The position numbers were made by a program, and so were the translations under genes. From DASZIT01 sp963709665 (lineage in GTDB: Bacteria > Actinomycetota > Acidimicrobiia > Acidimicrobiales > RAAP-2): a stretch of 64,000 nt of DNA. The stretch covers positions 101,968-165,967 of the forward strand of contig CAVPWU010000009.1 of assembly GCA_963709665.1 (NCBI GenBank), written 5' to 3'. This document shows, piece after piece, positions 1-7,961 of the stretch; position 1 is the stretch's first letter, and the number at the start of each line of letters is the position of its first letter. The notes under the pieces are model-generated. The model made no database searches. It was given only the letters and a program-made list of their open reading frames with translations, and had not been told where the DNA came from.

Positions 1-2
1 AG

Positions 3-530
3 CGGCCGGTTCCCGAGGTGACCGCCACCCAGTTCATCCTGGAGGGGGACGAGGTGCTGCTCCACGTGGTGGCCCGGAACCCGGTCCTCGACGCCATCGC
101 CGAGCAGCCCGCCGTCCTGGTGTGCGTGGCCGGCGACTGGTCCTCCATCCCCTCCTCGTGGAAGGCCCTGGACGGGGAGGACCCCGCTCTCGGCATCCCC
201 ACCACCTACTACGCCGCCGTCGAGTTGGAGGGCAGAGCCACCGTGGTGGCGGACCCCGACCGGCTGGCCGAGCTCCTCCGGCGGCAACTGGCCCGGATCC
301 AGCCCGGGGTGCCGGTGGCCGACCCGGGAACGGCCCACCGCCGGAAGCTGGCCGGCATCCGCGGCATCTCGGTCGCCGTGTCCGGGGTCCGCTCCAAGTT
401 CAAGTACGGGGGCAACGTCGACCGACCCCACCGGCTCCGGGTGGCCGAGCTCCTCGACCAACGCCAGGGACCCGGGGACCGGGCGGCGGCGGCCCACCTC
501 CGCCGCCGGGACGGACGGATCGACCGGTGA
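3..530 (+). CDS. PaiB-like FMN-binding domain protein, 5' end cut by window edge
   Basis: The reading frame is open to the first base, and the translated start (RPVPEVTATQFIL) matches the interior of PaiB/pyridoxamine-oxidase-like proteins, so about 30 N-terminal residues lie outside the window. Visible family features are HVVARNPV (equivalent of the HxAxxNP segment), an SSW motif in IPSSWKA, the TTYYAAVELEG strand and a C-terminal LAGIRGISV segment. The family has a split-barrel flavin-binding fold. PaiB members are described as negative regulators, but many are uncharacterised, so the role is open. The C-terminal 30 residues are Arg/Ala-rich and look like a lineage-specific tail. The GTG at 18 is inside the domain and is unlikely to be the true start. 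Confidence 0.7.
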   Translation, partial: RPVPEVTATQFILEGDEVLLHVVARNPVLDAIAEQPAVLVCVAGDWSSIPSSWKALDGEDPALGIPTTYYAAVELEGRATVVADPDRLAELLRRQLARIQPGVPVADPGTAHRRKLAGIRGISVAVSGVRSKFKYGGNVDRPHRLRVAELLDQRQGPGDRAAAAHLRRRDGRIDR

Positions 531-639
531 GCGGGGTGGCCGGGACCACCGTGGGTGGGTGGGGTGCCCGACCGGCCGGCCGACCGCCGCCGGAGCCCGG
601 CGACACGCCTCTCCGCGAGGGGATGGGAGGCTGAGTCGC

Positions 640-1188
640 ATGCAGGCGGTCGAGCTCGTCTTCGGTGTCGGGTGGGCGGCGTTCTGGACCAACTGGCTCA
701 TCGCGGCCTTCTCGGCCAAGCGGGGTCATGTCCTCTGGTCCCGCGAGCTGGGCATCCGGGTGGTGATCGCCGTCGTGGTGGTCCTGCTGCTCCGGGCGGG
801 GGCACTGCGAGGTGGCAGCCTCGACTCGGACCCCTGGCGGGTCGGGGTCGGGGTGATCCTCTTCGCACTCGGGCTGGGGGTGGCGGTCTGGGCCCGCCTC
901 CACATCGGGCGCAATTGGGGCACCCCGATGTCGCGGAAGGACGAGCCGGAGATGGTGAACAGCGGCCCCTACCGCCTGGTCCGCCACCCGATCTACTCGG
1001 GCATCCTGCTGGCGGGCGTCGGTACGGCGGTGGCGCTGCGTTGGTCGTGGATCGTCGCACCCGTCCTGGCCGGGATCTACTTCGTCTACGCCGCCACCGT
1101 CGAGGAGCGCTACCTGACCCAGCAGTTCCCCGACGACTACCCGGCCTACCGGCGCTCGACCAAGATGCTCGTCCCCTTCATCCTCTAG
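640..1188 (+). CDS. Isoprenylcysteine carboxyl methyltransferase (ICMT)-family membrane protein
   Basis: This 182-residue integral membrane protein has about five hydrophobic segments and ends in the ICMT/PEMT signature: NSGPYRLVRHPIYSG, then a helix, then an EERYL segment and YPAYRRSTK. The RHP-Y and E-E-R-YL elements bind S-adenosylmethionine in characterised ICMTs. The acceptor in bacteria is usually unknown (small lipids or isoprenoids) and cannot be read here. The ATG at 640 is preceded by GGGAGG at good spacing. The frame extends upstream to 559 but that part is Arg/Pro-rich and lacks a ribosome site. It stands alone between the PaiB-like gene and a low-complexity stretch. Confidence 0.78.
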   Translation: MQAVELVFGVGWAAFWTNWLIAAFSAKRGHVLWSRELGIRVVIAVVVVLLLRAGALRGGSLDSDPWRVGVGVILFALGLGVAVWARLHIGRNWGTPMSRKDEPEMVNSGPYRLVRHPIYSGILLAGVGTAVALRWSWIVAPVLAGIYFVYAATVEERYLTQQFPDDYPAYRRSTKMLVPFIL

Positions 1189-1248
1189 CCGGACGTGGTC
1201 GGCGGCCGCCGGTCACCCCAGGGCACCGGAACGGAACCGGCCGGACCC

Positions 1249-1272
1249 CAGGTGCAGGTGCAGGTGCAGGTG
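1249..1272. repeat. Four tandem CAGGTG hexamers
   Basis: Four perfect copies of CAGGTG lie in the 215-bp non-coding stretch between the ICMT-family gene and the end of the convergent SRPBCC gene. No gene is credible in this stretch. Simple-sequence slippage explains it; no function is evident. Confidence 0.8.
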
Positions 1273-1362
1273 CGGAGGTTCGTCGAACGGGTCCGGAACG
1301 GACGGGCCTACGAGCGGACGACCCCTGGCCGACCGGAGGCGAGGAAGGCGGGCGGCAGGATT

Positions 1363-1383
1363 GGGAGTGGGAGTGGGTGTGGG
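1363..1383 (+). other. Canonical G-quadruplex motif between convergent genes
   Basis: Four GGG runs are separated by three-base loops (AGT, AGT, TGT). This meets the usual G3+N1-7 definition of an intramolecular G-quadruplex on the plus strand. It lies 20 bases beyond the stop codon of the SRPBCC gene and 175 bases beyond the ICMT-family gene, where it could influence 3' ends. Confidence 0.6.
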
Positions 1384-1403
1384 TGCATGACTGCCGACCC
1401 CGG

Positions 1404-1904
1404 TCACGGAGCGGCGACCCCGGCCAGCAGGACGTCGATCCGGGACATGCACGCCTTCATCCCCTCCACCGCGCCCGTGGCGATCGCCTGCTCCATCCCT
1501 TCGAGCGAGTCGAAGTGCGTGGTCAGGATCATCCGCGTCCTGTCGCCCACCGCTTCGATGTCGATCTCCAGGCGGGTCATGGAGTTGCCGTCGCTCGGCG
1601 TTCCATCCTCCTCGACGACGGCGTCTTCGACCACCAGCCTGGTCGGTGCGTCGACCTCGATCACGGTCCACGTGCCGTCGAACCTGTCGCCGCCGTCGGG
1701 GCCGGACATGACGTAGGTGATGGTGCCGCCCGGCGTGAGGTCGTGGTGCTCGAAGGTGGCCGGGAACCCCGGGGGACCCCACCACCGCCCGAGCAGGCGC
1801 GGATCGGCCCAGAGCCGCCACACGTTGGTGACGGACGTCGCGAACTCCGCAGTGATGACCATGGTCCTGGCCTCTGCGCTCTTGTCGACACTCGTGACGG
1901 TCAT
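1404..1904 (-). CDS. SRPBCC (AHSA1-like) domain protein, partner of ArsR
   Basis: This 166-residue protein has the START/SRPBCC fold: an N-terminal strand followed by FATSVTNVWRLWADPRLLGRWWGPPGF, which is the classic AHSA1 opening, then GGTITYVMSGPDG, and a C-terminal helix LEGMEQAIATGAVEGMKACMSRIDVLL lining the cavity. Members bind hydrophobic ligands or act as Hsp90-activator-like proteins; the ligand is unknown. Its ATG overlaps the stop codon of arsR in an ATGA, so the two are translationally coupled and share the arsR promoter. GGAGAGGAG lies upstream within arsR. ArsR-SRPBCC pairs are widespread and usually autoregulated. Confidence 0.85.
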   Translation of the reverse strand: MTVTSVDKSAEARTMVITAEFATSVTNVWRLWADPRLLGRWWGPPGFPATFEHHDLTPGGTITYVMSGPDGGDRFDGTWTVIEVDAPTRLVVEDAVVEEDGTPSDGNSMTRLEIDIEAVGDRTRMILTTHFDSLEGMEQAIATGAVEGMKACMSRIDVLLAGVAAP

Positions 1905-2254
1905 CGGCTCTCCTCTCCAGTGGTTTCGTTGAGAACGTCCTCGAAACGCCCGAGGCGGGTCCGCCACACCGCTTCGAGCTCATCGAGAAGCTCGTGGGCG
2001 CGGCGCAGTTGGCCGATCTCCCCGCGCACGAGTTGTTCACGTCCGCTCCGGTGCTTCGAGACCAGACCGGCGTGGACCAGCACCTCCACGTGCTTCTGGA
2101 CGGCGGTGAGGCTGATCGGATACCGCCGGCCGAGCTCGCTGACGGAGCGCTCACGGTCCAGGGTCCGCGTGACGATGTCGCGCCGTGTCGCATCGCTGAG
2201 CGCGAAGAACAGCCGGTCGGTCCGCCCCTGGCGCTTCACCGTTCCTACAACCAT
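1901..2254 (-). CDS. ArsR-family winged-helix repressor
   Basis: This 117-residue regulator has the ArsR core: LFFALSDATRRDIVTRTL, then SVSELGRRYPISLTAVQKHVEVLVHAGLVSKHRSGRE, giving helix-turn-helix and wing. No metal-binding Cys pair is present, as expected for the SRPBCC-linked subgroup. The ATG at 2254 lies inside a 24-bp perfect palindrome and eight bases after a TATCCT -10 box, so the message is probably leaderless and self-repressed. An upstream extension in frame to 2395 crosses the promoter and is rejected. The stop codon overlaps the start of the SRPBCC gene. Confidence 0.88.
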   Translation of the reverse strand: MVVGTVKRQGRTDRLFFALSDATRRDIVTRTLDRERSVSELGRRYPISLTAVQKHVEVLVHAGLVSKHRSGREQLVRGEIGQLRRAHELLDELEAVWRTRLGRFEDVLNETTGEESR

Positions 2255-2290
2255 ATGGTTGTAGGATAGCTCCCCTGCCGGCGGTGTCAA
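2243..2290 (-). promoter_or_regulatory. arsR promoter with overlapping 24-bp palindromic operator
   Basis: On the minus strand a perfect -35 TTGACA (2290-2285) is followed after 16 bases by TATCCT (2268-2263). The start codon follows eight bases later. The -10 box and start codon sit in a perfect 24-bp palindrome (2243-2266) whose half-site is TCCTACAACCAT. A dimeric ArsR bound there would block RNA polymerase directly. Confidence 0.75.
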
Positions 2291-2412
2291 CCGGACAGCG
2301 CCGGCGGCCTCCGGGGACGTCGTCCCCGGGTACCCCGGAGCCGCCCTGACAGATGCCATGTGCCACCACGAGACTGGGATCGGTCCGGTCGGCATCAGGG
2401 AGGATGATCACC

Positions 2413-2691
2413 ATGTACTTCTTGCTCTTCTACGAGGTGGTCGACGACTACGTCGAACGTCGGCGGGCGTTCCGCCAGGAGCACCTGGCACTGGCCCGGG
2501 AGGCGAAGGAGCGGGGTGAGTTGGTCCTGGCCGGCGCCTACGCCGACCCGCCCGACGGTGCGGCGCTGGTGTTCCGAGCCGACGACGACTCCGTCGTCAG
2601 GGGCTTCGTCGCCCGCGACCCCTACGTCCGCGAAGGCCTCGTCACCAGCTGGGTCGTCCGGCAGTGGACGGTGGTGGTCGGGGACCAGTGA
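2413..2691 (+). CDS. YCII-domain protein
   Basis: This 92-residue protein is a single YCII/dimeric alpha-beta barrel domain: MYFLLFYEVVDDYVERR, AFRQEHLALAREAKERGELVLAGAY, FRADDDSVVRGFVARDPYVREGLV and a C-terminal strand. The conserved His of REHL and the Asp of ARDPY are present. The biochemical role of the family is poorly known. I chose the ATG at 2413 because AGGGAGG ends ten bases before it; the ATG at 2404 is only one base from that site. It is divergent from arsR. Confidence 0.78.
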   Translation: MYFLLFYEVVDDYVERRRAFRQEHLALAREAKERGELVLAGAYADPPDGAALVFRADDDSVVRGFVARDPYVREGLVTSWVVRQWTVVVGDQ

Positions 2692-2794
2692 CCCGAGCCG
2701 AATACGGTTGGTCCCGTCACCCGACGAGCTCGTGCGCCTGCTCCCGGCGACGTCAGGGGCCGGGCGCCGCATCTCCGGCCGACCGCTCCACCAT

Positions 2795-2846
2795 CGGGAC
2801 GCCGGGGCCGTCCCGCTCCCGGGCGAGGGGCGTCCCGGGACGCCGG
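2795..2846. repeat. Palindrome-rich convergent intergenic element
   Basis: The 11-mer CGGGACGCCGG occurs at 2795 and again at 2836, and a perfect 16-bp palindrome GGCGTCCCGGGACGCC lies at 2829-2844. The element sits between the convergent YCII and VOC genes, so a bidirectional transcript-end hairpin is plausible. There is no U-tract. Confidence 0.45.
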
Positions 2847-2857
2847 TGACGGGAGAC

Positions 2858-3322
2858 TCAGTCGGACTGCGGGCCGGGATGGATCGGTGGCCAGTCGGCG
2901 GGCCACCAGTCCCCCTGCGGATCTGTGGTCTGCCCCACCTCGATGATGTAGCCGTCGGGATCGCGGATGTAGCAGCGGATCTCGTACTCGTGCTGCTTCG
3001 GGGGTGTCAGGAACTGCGCGCCCCTGGCACTCCATTCGGCGTAGGCGGCGTGGATGTCCTCCACCCGGATATTGAGGAAACTGCTGACCCGGTCGGGATC
3101 GCCCGGCGTCTCGAGGGTGACGGTGGGCTTGTCGTCGGTGGGTCCCCCGCCGACGTTGATGATGATCCACGTATTGGCGAGGGCGATGTTGGTCGGCTCC
3201 GGGCCGAAGACCACCCTGCCGCCGAGTACCTCGGTGTAGAACCGCCGGGAGCGCTCGACATCATCGGAGACGATGAAGTGGGTCACGACCATCCGTTGTG
3301 GGAGCTGGTTGGGCTCGGCCAC
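2858..3322 (-). CDS. VOC (glyoxalase/bleomycin-resistance) family protein
   Basis: This 154-residue protein is a single vicinal-oxygen-chelate module with paired beta-alpha-beta-beta-beta units: VVTHFIVSDDVERSRRFYTEVLGGRV at the start and RCYIRDPDGYIIEVGQT near the end. His in the first strand (THFIV) and Glu in the last (IIEVG) are the usual metal ligands. The substrate cannot be inferred. The GTG start has GGAGG seven bases upstream. The tail (WWPADWPPIHPGPQ) is Trp/Pro-rich. Confidence 0.82.
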   Translation of the reverse strand: MAEPNQLPQRMVVTHFIVSDDVERSRRFYTEVLGGRVVFGPEPTNIALANTWIIINVGGGPTDDKPTVTLETPGDPDRVSSFLNIRVEDIHAAYAEWSARGAQFLTPPKQHEYEIRCYIRDPDGYIIEVGQTTDPQGDWWPADWPPIHPGPQSD

Positions 3323-3527
3323 TGGGCACCTCCACGCATCGGGGTTCTGTCCACCTGCGGCGGGCTCTGAAGGCTCCAGTCAACCAGTCCACCGGGTCAG
3401 CGTCGAGCCCCGTGCCTCCCGCCGCACGGCGCGGGAACGTCCGATGGGCGGGCTACCCGGCCTGGTCACTTCAGGCTCTCCCGGAACCGGGTCGGGGCTG
3501 AGCCCGTCCGATCGGCGGCGGCGCGGC

Positions 3528-3893
3528 TCAGCCCGCTCCGGGGTCGGAGCCGGACGCCGGGCCGGAGGTGAAGGGCGCACAGGCGGCGGCCATCGTGGCC
3601 AGGAGGGCGGCCAGCTTCCCGTCGTCCTCACCCGACTCCGCCCGGAGGTCGTCAACTTCGACGGCGATGGCCGCCAGGAGCTCCCTCACCCCCGCCACCT
3701 TGTCCCGGAGGTCCCGTAGCCGCGACTCCCGGTCGCCCGACAGGAGCAGCTCGGCCTCGGCACGCACGGTCCTACCGCTCTCCCCGGCCAGCTGCTTGGC
3801 CCGCGCCACCAGCGCATCGGCCTCGACGTCGGTGTAGGTGATCCGCTTCTCGATCAGGAGACCGATCACCTCACGTCGGGCGGTCCTGGCCAC
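3528..3893 (-). CDS. Hypothetical small helical protein
   Basis: This 121-residue protein has no recognised family. It is mostly charged alpha helix (TDVEADALVARAKQLAGESGRTVRAEAELLL, then LRDLRDKVAGVRELLAAIAVEVDDLRAE) and could form a coiled coil. It has no signal peptide or membrane segment. The start is set at the GTG six bases after TACAGT; the longer frame to 4001 is Arg/Gly-rich and runs through this promoter-like site. Codon use matches neighbouring genes, which supports a real gene. Confidence 0.5.
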   Translation of the reverse strand: MARTARREVIGLLIEKRITYTDVEADALVARAKQLAGESGRTVRAEAELLLSGDRESRLRDLRDKVAGVRELLAAIAVEVDDLRAESGEDDGKLAALLATMAAACAPFTSGPASGSDPGAG

Positions 3894-3899
3894 CCGCCG

Positions 3900-3905
3900 A
3901 CTGTA
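3900..3905 (-). promoter_or_regulatory. -10 box TACAGT, leaderless start of hypothetical gene
   Basis: TACAGT ends six bases before GTG at 3893. No Shine-Dalgarno lies between. No -35 match is clear. Confidence 0.45.
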
Positions 3906-4047
3906 ACGTCTGTGCCGTCGGGTTGTGTGTCCGAGACGAGCGTTCCACCGGCCGCCCGGTCGGCAGTTGCCCCCCGTCCCTGCCCACAGCGCCGGCCGCA
4001 CCGCCGGCCACGCCGCACCGCGCCCGGCGGCCTGCTGATGCTGACGG

Positions 4048-4560
4048 TCAGGCTGCCGGTCGGGCGCTCAGCCGGAAGACACGGATGGCCCGGTCGGTTC
4101 GATTGCGATACTCGGCGTACACGGGAACCACACCGATCATCTTCTCGAACCCGGTACGCGCCTCGTCTCCCGTGAGCAGCTCCGCCGTCACGGTGACGGC
4201 GGTTCCCCCGACCGTGGCGATCGCCTGAGGGTGGGCGATGAGGTTCTTGCTCCAGGCGGGATGGTGCTGCTGGCCGAAGTTGCTCCCCGCCACGATGATG
4301 TCGTCTCCGTCGCGGGCGAACAGGAGCGGCGTGGTGCGGGCCTGACCGGTGACGGCGCCGGTCGTCGTCAGCAACATGGTCGGCGCACCGAGTGGCCCGA
4401 GCGCGGTGTAGCGACCACGACTCCGCTCGATGACCCAGCGGTCGAGCGGTGTCAAGGTCCGGACCACCCACGAACCCCCCCGGGTGGACGCGAACCAGAC
4501 GACCGGACGTCGCAGCCACGAGTGCTCCGAGCCCCACCGCACGTCCGGGAAGGTCGACAC
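4048..4560 (-). CDS. DDN-type F420-dependent nitroreductase-family protein
   Basis: This 170-residue protein matches the deazaflavin-dependent nitroreductase family: LTTTGAVTGQARTTPLLFARDGDDIIVAGSNFG, then HHPAWSKNLIAHPQAIATVGG, the standard DDN core that contacts F420. In mycobacteria relatives reduce quinones or nitroimidazoles with F420H2. The natural substrate here is unknown, though a membrane quinone is a reasonable guess next to the respiratory genes. The N-terminal 50 residues contain an amphipathic segment. The GTG lies six bases after TAGGGT, so it appears leaderless. Confidence 0.83.
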   Translation of the reverse strand: MSTFPDVRWGSEHSWLRRPVVWFASTRGGSWVVRTLTPLDRWVIERSRGRYTALGPLGAPTMLLTTTGAVTGQARTTPLLFARDGDDIIVAGSNFGQQHHPAWSKNLIAHPQAIATVGGTAVTVTAELLTGDEARTGFEKMIGVVPVYAEYRNRTDRAIRVFRLSARPAA

Positions 4561-4566
4561 CAGCCA

Positions 4567-4572
4567 ACCCTA
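4567..4572 (-). promoter_or_regulatory. -10 box TAGGGT, leaderless start of DDN-type gene
   Basis: TAGGGT is followed by six bases and GTG at 4560. No ribosome-binding site is present. Confidence 0.5.
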
Positions 4573-4615
4573 GCGCCGGGCGATCAGGCGGGCCCCGATC
4601 CGCCCGGTGGTCGGT

Positions 4616-6100
4616 TCAGCGCATCACCCGTCGCACGCCGGCCCCGGTGGCCAGTTCCGGCGGCACCTGGTCGATGTAGGTGGGAACCGGCACCGCCTCG
4701 AGCTCCTCGTGACCGTCGCCGGGCCGGGGCGCGGTGACCACCGTGGAGTACTCCCCCTCGTCGGACCGGAGCACCACGTTGGCCCGCTTCCGCTTGCCGA
4801 TCCCCTCGGCGTTCCGCATCTCCTGGCAGATCTTGTAGGTGATCAGGCCGGTGAGGATGGGCACCACGATGACGGCGAACCGGAAGAACCACAGCACGTA
4901 GTTCAGCTTGATGTGGAAGAAGTTGGCCAGCACGTCGGTGGACGAGGCACAGAACACCATGAAGAGGAGCATCAGCATCATGGCTCCGGCCATGGTCCGC
5001 AGCGGGCGGTCCCGGGGCCGGTCGAGCAGGTTGTGGTAGGCGTGGTCCTTGGTCTTTATCGACTCGATGAAGGGCCAGATGATGAGGATGTTGAAGATCA
5101 GCCCCGGGAAGATGACCGCGGGGAGGAAGACCTCGAGGGGCAGGGTGTGGCCCCAGCCCACCCACTCCCAGCTGGGCATGATCCGGAGCGCCCCGTCCAG
5201 CCACCCCATGTACCAGTCCGGCTGGACGGCGTAGGAGATCTGGAACGGCTCGTACTGCCCGAACTGCCAGATGGGGTTGATCTGGGCGAAGCCGCCCAGC
5301 AAAAAGATGACGCCGGCCGTCATGAACAGGAAGCCGGTGGTCTTGGCCATGAAGGTCGGGAACATCGGGGAGCCGACCACGTTGTGCTCGGTCTTCCCCT
5401 TGCCGGGGAACTGGGTGTGCTTCTGTTTGACCAGGAGCCCCAGGTGGGCGGCCAGCAGCCCCACGATGAGGGCCGGCACGATCAGGATGTGGAGCAGGAA
5501 GAACCGCTCGAGGATGATGCCGCTGCCCGGGTAGTTGCCGCCGAACAGGAAGAACCCGAGGTAGGAGCCGACCACCGGGATCGACTCGATGATGGAGAAG
5601 GCGATCCGGATCCCGGTCCCCGACACCAGGTCGTCGGGGAGGGAGTAGCCCAAGAACCCGTTGACGATGCCCAGGATCAGCATGATGGTCCCGACGATCC
5701 AGTTGAACTCGCGGGGCTTGCGGAAGGCCCCGGTGAAGAAGACCCGGGCCATGTGGACGGCGATGGAGCCGAGGAAGATGTCGGCCGCCCAGTGGTGGGC
5801 CTGGCGCATCAGCAGGCCCGACTTCACGTCGAACGACAGTCCCACCGACGTGGCGTAGGCCTCGGAGACCTTCTGACCCCGCAGTGGGAGGTACGAGCCG
5901 TGGTAGACGATCTCGTGGGCGGAGGGGACGTAGTACAGCGACAGGAAGACGCCGGTGCCCAGCAGCACCACGAAGGAGTAGAGGGCGATCTCCCCCAGCA
6001 TGAACGACCAGTGGTCGGGGAAGATCTTGTCGAGGAAGGTGCGGCCGCCCTTGGCCACGCCCAGACGGTCGTCGACCCAGCGGAGTGAGGAATCGATCAT
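4616..6100 (-). CDS. qcrB: Cytochrome bc1 complex cytochrome b subunit
   Basis: This 494-residue membrane protein carries the two b-type haems and quinol sites of the menaquinol:cytochrome c reductase. Haem-ligand histidines are visible in RQAHHWAADIFLGSIAVHMARV and later in FFLLHILIVPALIVGLLAAHLG. The Qo-site PEWY equivalent reads PDWY, as is usual in Actinomycetota. Eight or more transmembrane helices are evident, with a cytoplasmic C-terminal tail of about 60 residues. The ATG overlaps the qcrA stop in an ATGA. The frame extends far upstream only as a shadow inside qcrA. It is the last gene of ctaE-qcrCAB. Confidence 0.96.
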   Translation of the reverse strand: MIDSSLRWVDDRLGVAKGGRTFLDKIFPDHWSFMLGEIALYSFVVLLGTGVFLSLYYVPSAHEIVYHGSYLPLRGQKVSEAYATSVGLSFDVKSGLLMRQAHHWAADIFLGSIAVHMARVFFTGAFRKPREFNWIVGTIMLILGIVNGFLGYSLPDDLVSGTGIRIAFSIIESIPVVGSYLGFFLFGGNYPGSGIILERFFLLHILIVPALIVGLLAAHLGLLVKQKHTQFPGKGKTEHNVVGSPMFPTFMAKTTGFLFMTAGVIFLLGGFAQINPIWQFGQYEPFQISYAVQPDWYMGWLDGALRIMPSWEWVGWGHTLPLEVFLPAVIFPGLIFNILIIWPFIESIKTKDHAYHNLLDRPRDRPLRTMAGAMMLMLLFMVFCASSTDVLANFFHIKLNYVLWFFRFAVIVVPILTGLITYKICQEMRNAEGIGKRKRANVVLRSDEGEYSTVVTAPRPGDGHEELEAVPVPTYIDQVPPELATGAGVRRVMR

Positions 6101-7032
6101 GGGCGCTCCCAGAATCCGGGGCCGACCGCCTGGTCGTAGCCGCCGCTCGACCGGAGGAACCCGTCGGCGTCGGCGTAGATCGGCAGCTGAGGCAGCGGGC
6201 GGGGGGCGGGGCCGAACTCGGGGACGGCGCCGGCCTTCACGTTGAAGATCGACTGGTGGCAGGGGCACACCAGCTGCTGGGTCTGCTCCTGGTAGAGGCC
6301 GACGGGACAGCCCAGGTGGGTGCACATCTTGGAGTAGGCCACGTAGCCGGCGGTGGTCCAGGACGGCTTGCCCGGGGACTGCAGCGGGTACGGGGTCCCT
6401 GCCGGGAGGTTCTCGAGCCGGATGAGGATGGTCTGGTCCGGGGACGACCCGGCGTAGCCCTCGGGGAACACGGTGAGCACGCCGCCGATGTCCAGGTCGT
6501 TGACGGTGATCTTCCGACCGTCCAGGGCCACCAGCTGGGAGCCCTTGCCCCAGTTGGTCTCGAAGAGGACCTTGCCCGGCTTGGGCCCGAGCGACCGGAT
6601 GAGCGGGAAGAGCAGGACGATGCCCATCACGGTGGAGCCCAGGGCGAACAGGCCGCCCAGCACCTTGCGGCGCTTGATCTCCATGCCGCCCCGCTCGGTG
6701 ATGGCCACCGTCATGGCCGCCCGCTCCTCCTCGGTGGAGTGGAAGTCGTGGCGCTCCTCGACGAAGGGCCCCTGGGCCATCAGGTACTTGCCCCAGGCGA
6801 TGACCCCGGCCCCCAGGCCGAGCATCCCGACCCCGAAGGTGAGGGCCTCCCACTGGGTCTGGTCGCTGACCCAGTAGACGATGCCGAAGCCCAGGAACCC
6901 CAGGGTGCCGATGACGATCGACAGCGACGCCAGGGCCTGCACCCGCTCGGGGTGCTTGGCCATGGGCTGCAGGTGGGGGTCGGACAGGGCCACCTTGGTC
7001 ACCGACGGCCCCGTTCGTTCGTCGGCACTCAC
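6097..7032 (-). CDS. qcrA: Rieske iron-sulfur subunit of cytochrome bc1 complex
   Basis: This 311-residue protein has the actinobacterial layout: three N-terminal transmembrane helices (near residues 34-54, 66-84 and 124-144) rather than one, then the Rieske domain. The [2Fe-2S] ligands are in CTHLGC and CPCHQS, separated by a short QEQTQQLV strand. The three-helix anchor is typical of the bcc-aa3 supercomplex. It starts at a GTG overlapping the qcrC stop (GTGA) and ends overlapping qcrB, so the three subunits are translationally coupled. Confidence 0.96.
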   Translation of the reverse strand: MSADERTGPSVTKVALSDPHLQPMAKHPERVQALASLSIVIGTLGFLGFGIVYWVSDQTQWEALTFGVGMLGLGAGVIAWGKYLMAQGPFVEERHDFHSTEEERAAMTVAITERGGMEIKRRKVLGGLFALGSTVMGIVLLFPLIRSLGPKPGKVLFETNWGKGSQLVALDGRKITVNDLDIGGVLTVFPEGYAGSSPDQTILIRLENLPAGTPYPLQSPGKPSWTTAGYVAYSKMCTHLGCPVGLYQEQTQQLVCPCHQSIFNVKAGAVPEFGPAPRPLPQLPIYADADGFLRSSGGYDQAVGPGFWERP

Positions 7033-7961
7033 GAGCGTTCTCCGATCCAGAAGCAGACGAGCATGAGGAGGCCGACCCCGAGGAGCAGGCCCACGAAGCC
7101 CTCACCGACCGGGCCGATGCCGCCGAGGGCGAACCCGCCCCGGTTGTCCGGCTGCTGAATCACCCCGTGGACGTAGGCGGCGATGTCCCGGGCCTCGGCA
7201 TCGGTGATGTTGCCCTGGCTGAAGTGGGGCATGTTGCCCGGCCCGGAGCGGATGGCCTCGACGATCTGGGTGGTGGTGGCCAGGTGGAGGCTGGGGGCGA
7301 CGGCCCCGCCGGCCAGGGCGTCACCGGCCCCGGTGATGGTGTGGCAGGCCGCGCAGTTGAGGGTGAAGAGGCTGTTGCCGTTCTCGAGGTCGGCGTCGTT
7401 GAGGTTGACCAGGGGGATGGCCAGGCCCTGGCCCGGGGTCAGCGACTGCACGTAGGAGGAGATCTCCAGGGTCTGGAGCCGGTCGAACTTGGGCGGCTTC
7501 CGGACGGCCTGCTCGGTGGGGTTGGCCAGGGGCATCCGGCCGGTGGACACCCAGAAGTCGACGGTGCCCGCCCCCAGGCCCTGCAGGTTGGGGGCCCGGT
7601 CGGTCCCCGTGGCCAGCGGTCCGTGGCAGCTGGCGCAGTTGGCGGCGAACAGTGCCTGGCCGGGGATGATGAAGGAGTGCGGGGGGACCTGGTAGATGAT
7701 CCCGTCCGGCTTGGCCGAGGCGGCGGTGGCGGCCCGGGCGGCGATGCTGGGCCGGGCCGGGGTGCCGATGGTGGTGGGCGGGCTGCTGTTGATGGCGGTG
7801 ATCGGCACGGTGGAGGTGGTCGGCGTCGACACCGGCGCCGGCACGCCGGCCTGGGCCCCCGACGGCCAGAACACGCACAGGCCGATCACCGCGACGGCGC
7901 CCAGGAGGGCGGCGGGTGCTGCCAGTCGACCCCGGTGGCTGCTGCGCATACTGCTGGACAC
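7029..7961 (-). CDS. qcrC: Diheme cytochrome c subunit of bc1 complex
   Basis: This 310-residue protein has an N-terminal signal-anchor, a Thr/Pro-rich linker, two class I cytochrome c domains with CASCH and CAACH haem motifs, and a C-terminal anchor helix (FVGLLLGVGLLMLVCFWIG). The fused cc architecture replaces a separate cytochrome c and is typical of actinobacterial bcc-aa3 supercomplexes. The axial Met candidates are in GRMPLANP and GNMPHF. The GTG directly abuts the ctaE stop; an ATG four codons later is the alternative start. Confidence 0.95.
   Translation of the reverse strand: MSSSMRSSHRGRLAAPAALLGAVAVIGLCVFWPSGAQAGVPAPVSTPTTSTVPITAINSSPPTTIGTPARPSIAARAATAASAKPDGIIYQVPPHSFIIPGQALFAANCASCHGPLATGTDRAPNLQGLGAGTVDFWVSTGRMPLANPTEQAVRKPPKFDRLQTLEISSYVQSLTPGQGLAIPLVNLNDADLENGNSLFTLNCAACHTITGAGDALAGGAVAPSLHLATTTQIVEAIRSGPGNMPHFSQGNITDAEARDIAAYVHGVIQQPDNRGGFALGGIGPVGEGFVGLLLGVGLLMLVCFWIGERS

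Noticed and set aside
4607..7158. Long plus-strand frames over qcrB and qcrA
   Set aside because: They are shadows of GC-rich coding DNA with Gly/Asp/His-rich low-complexity translation and no family features.
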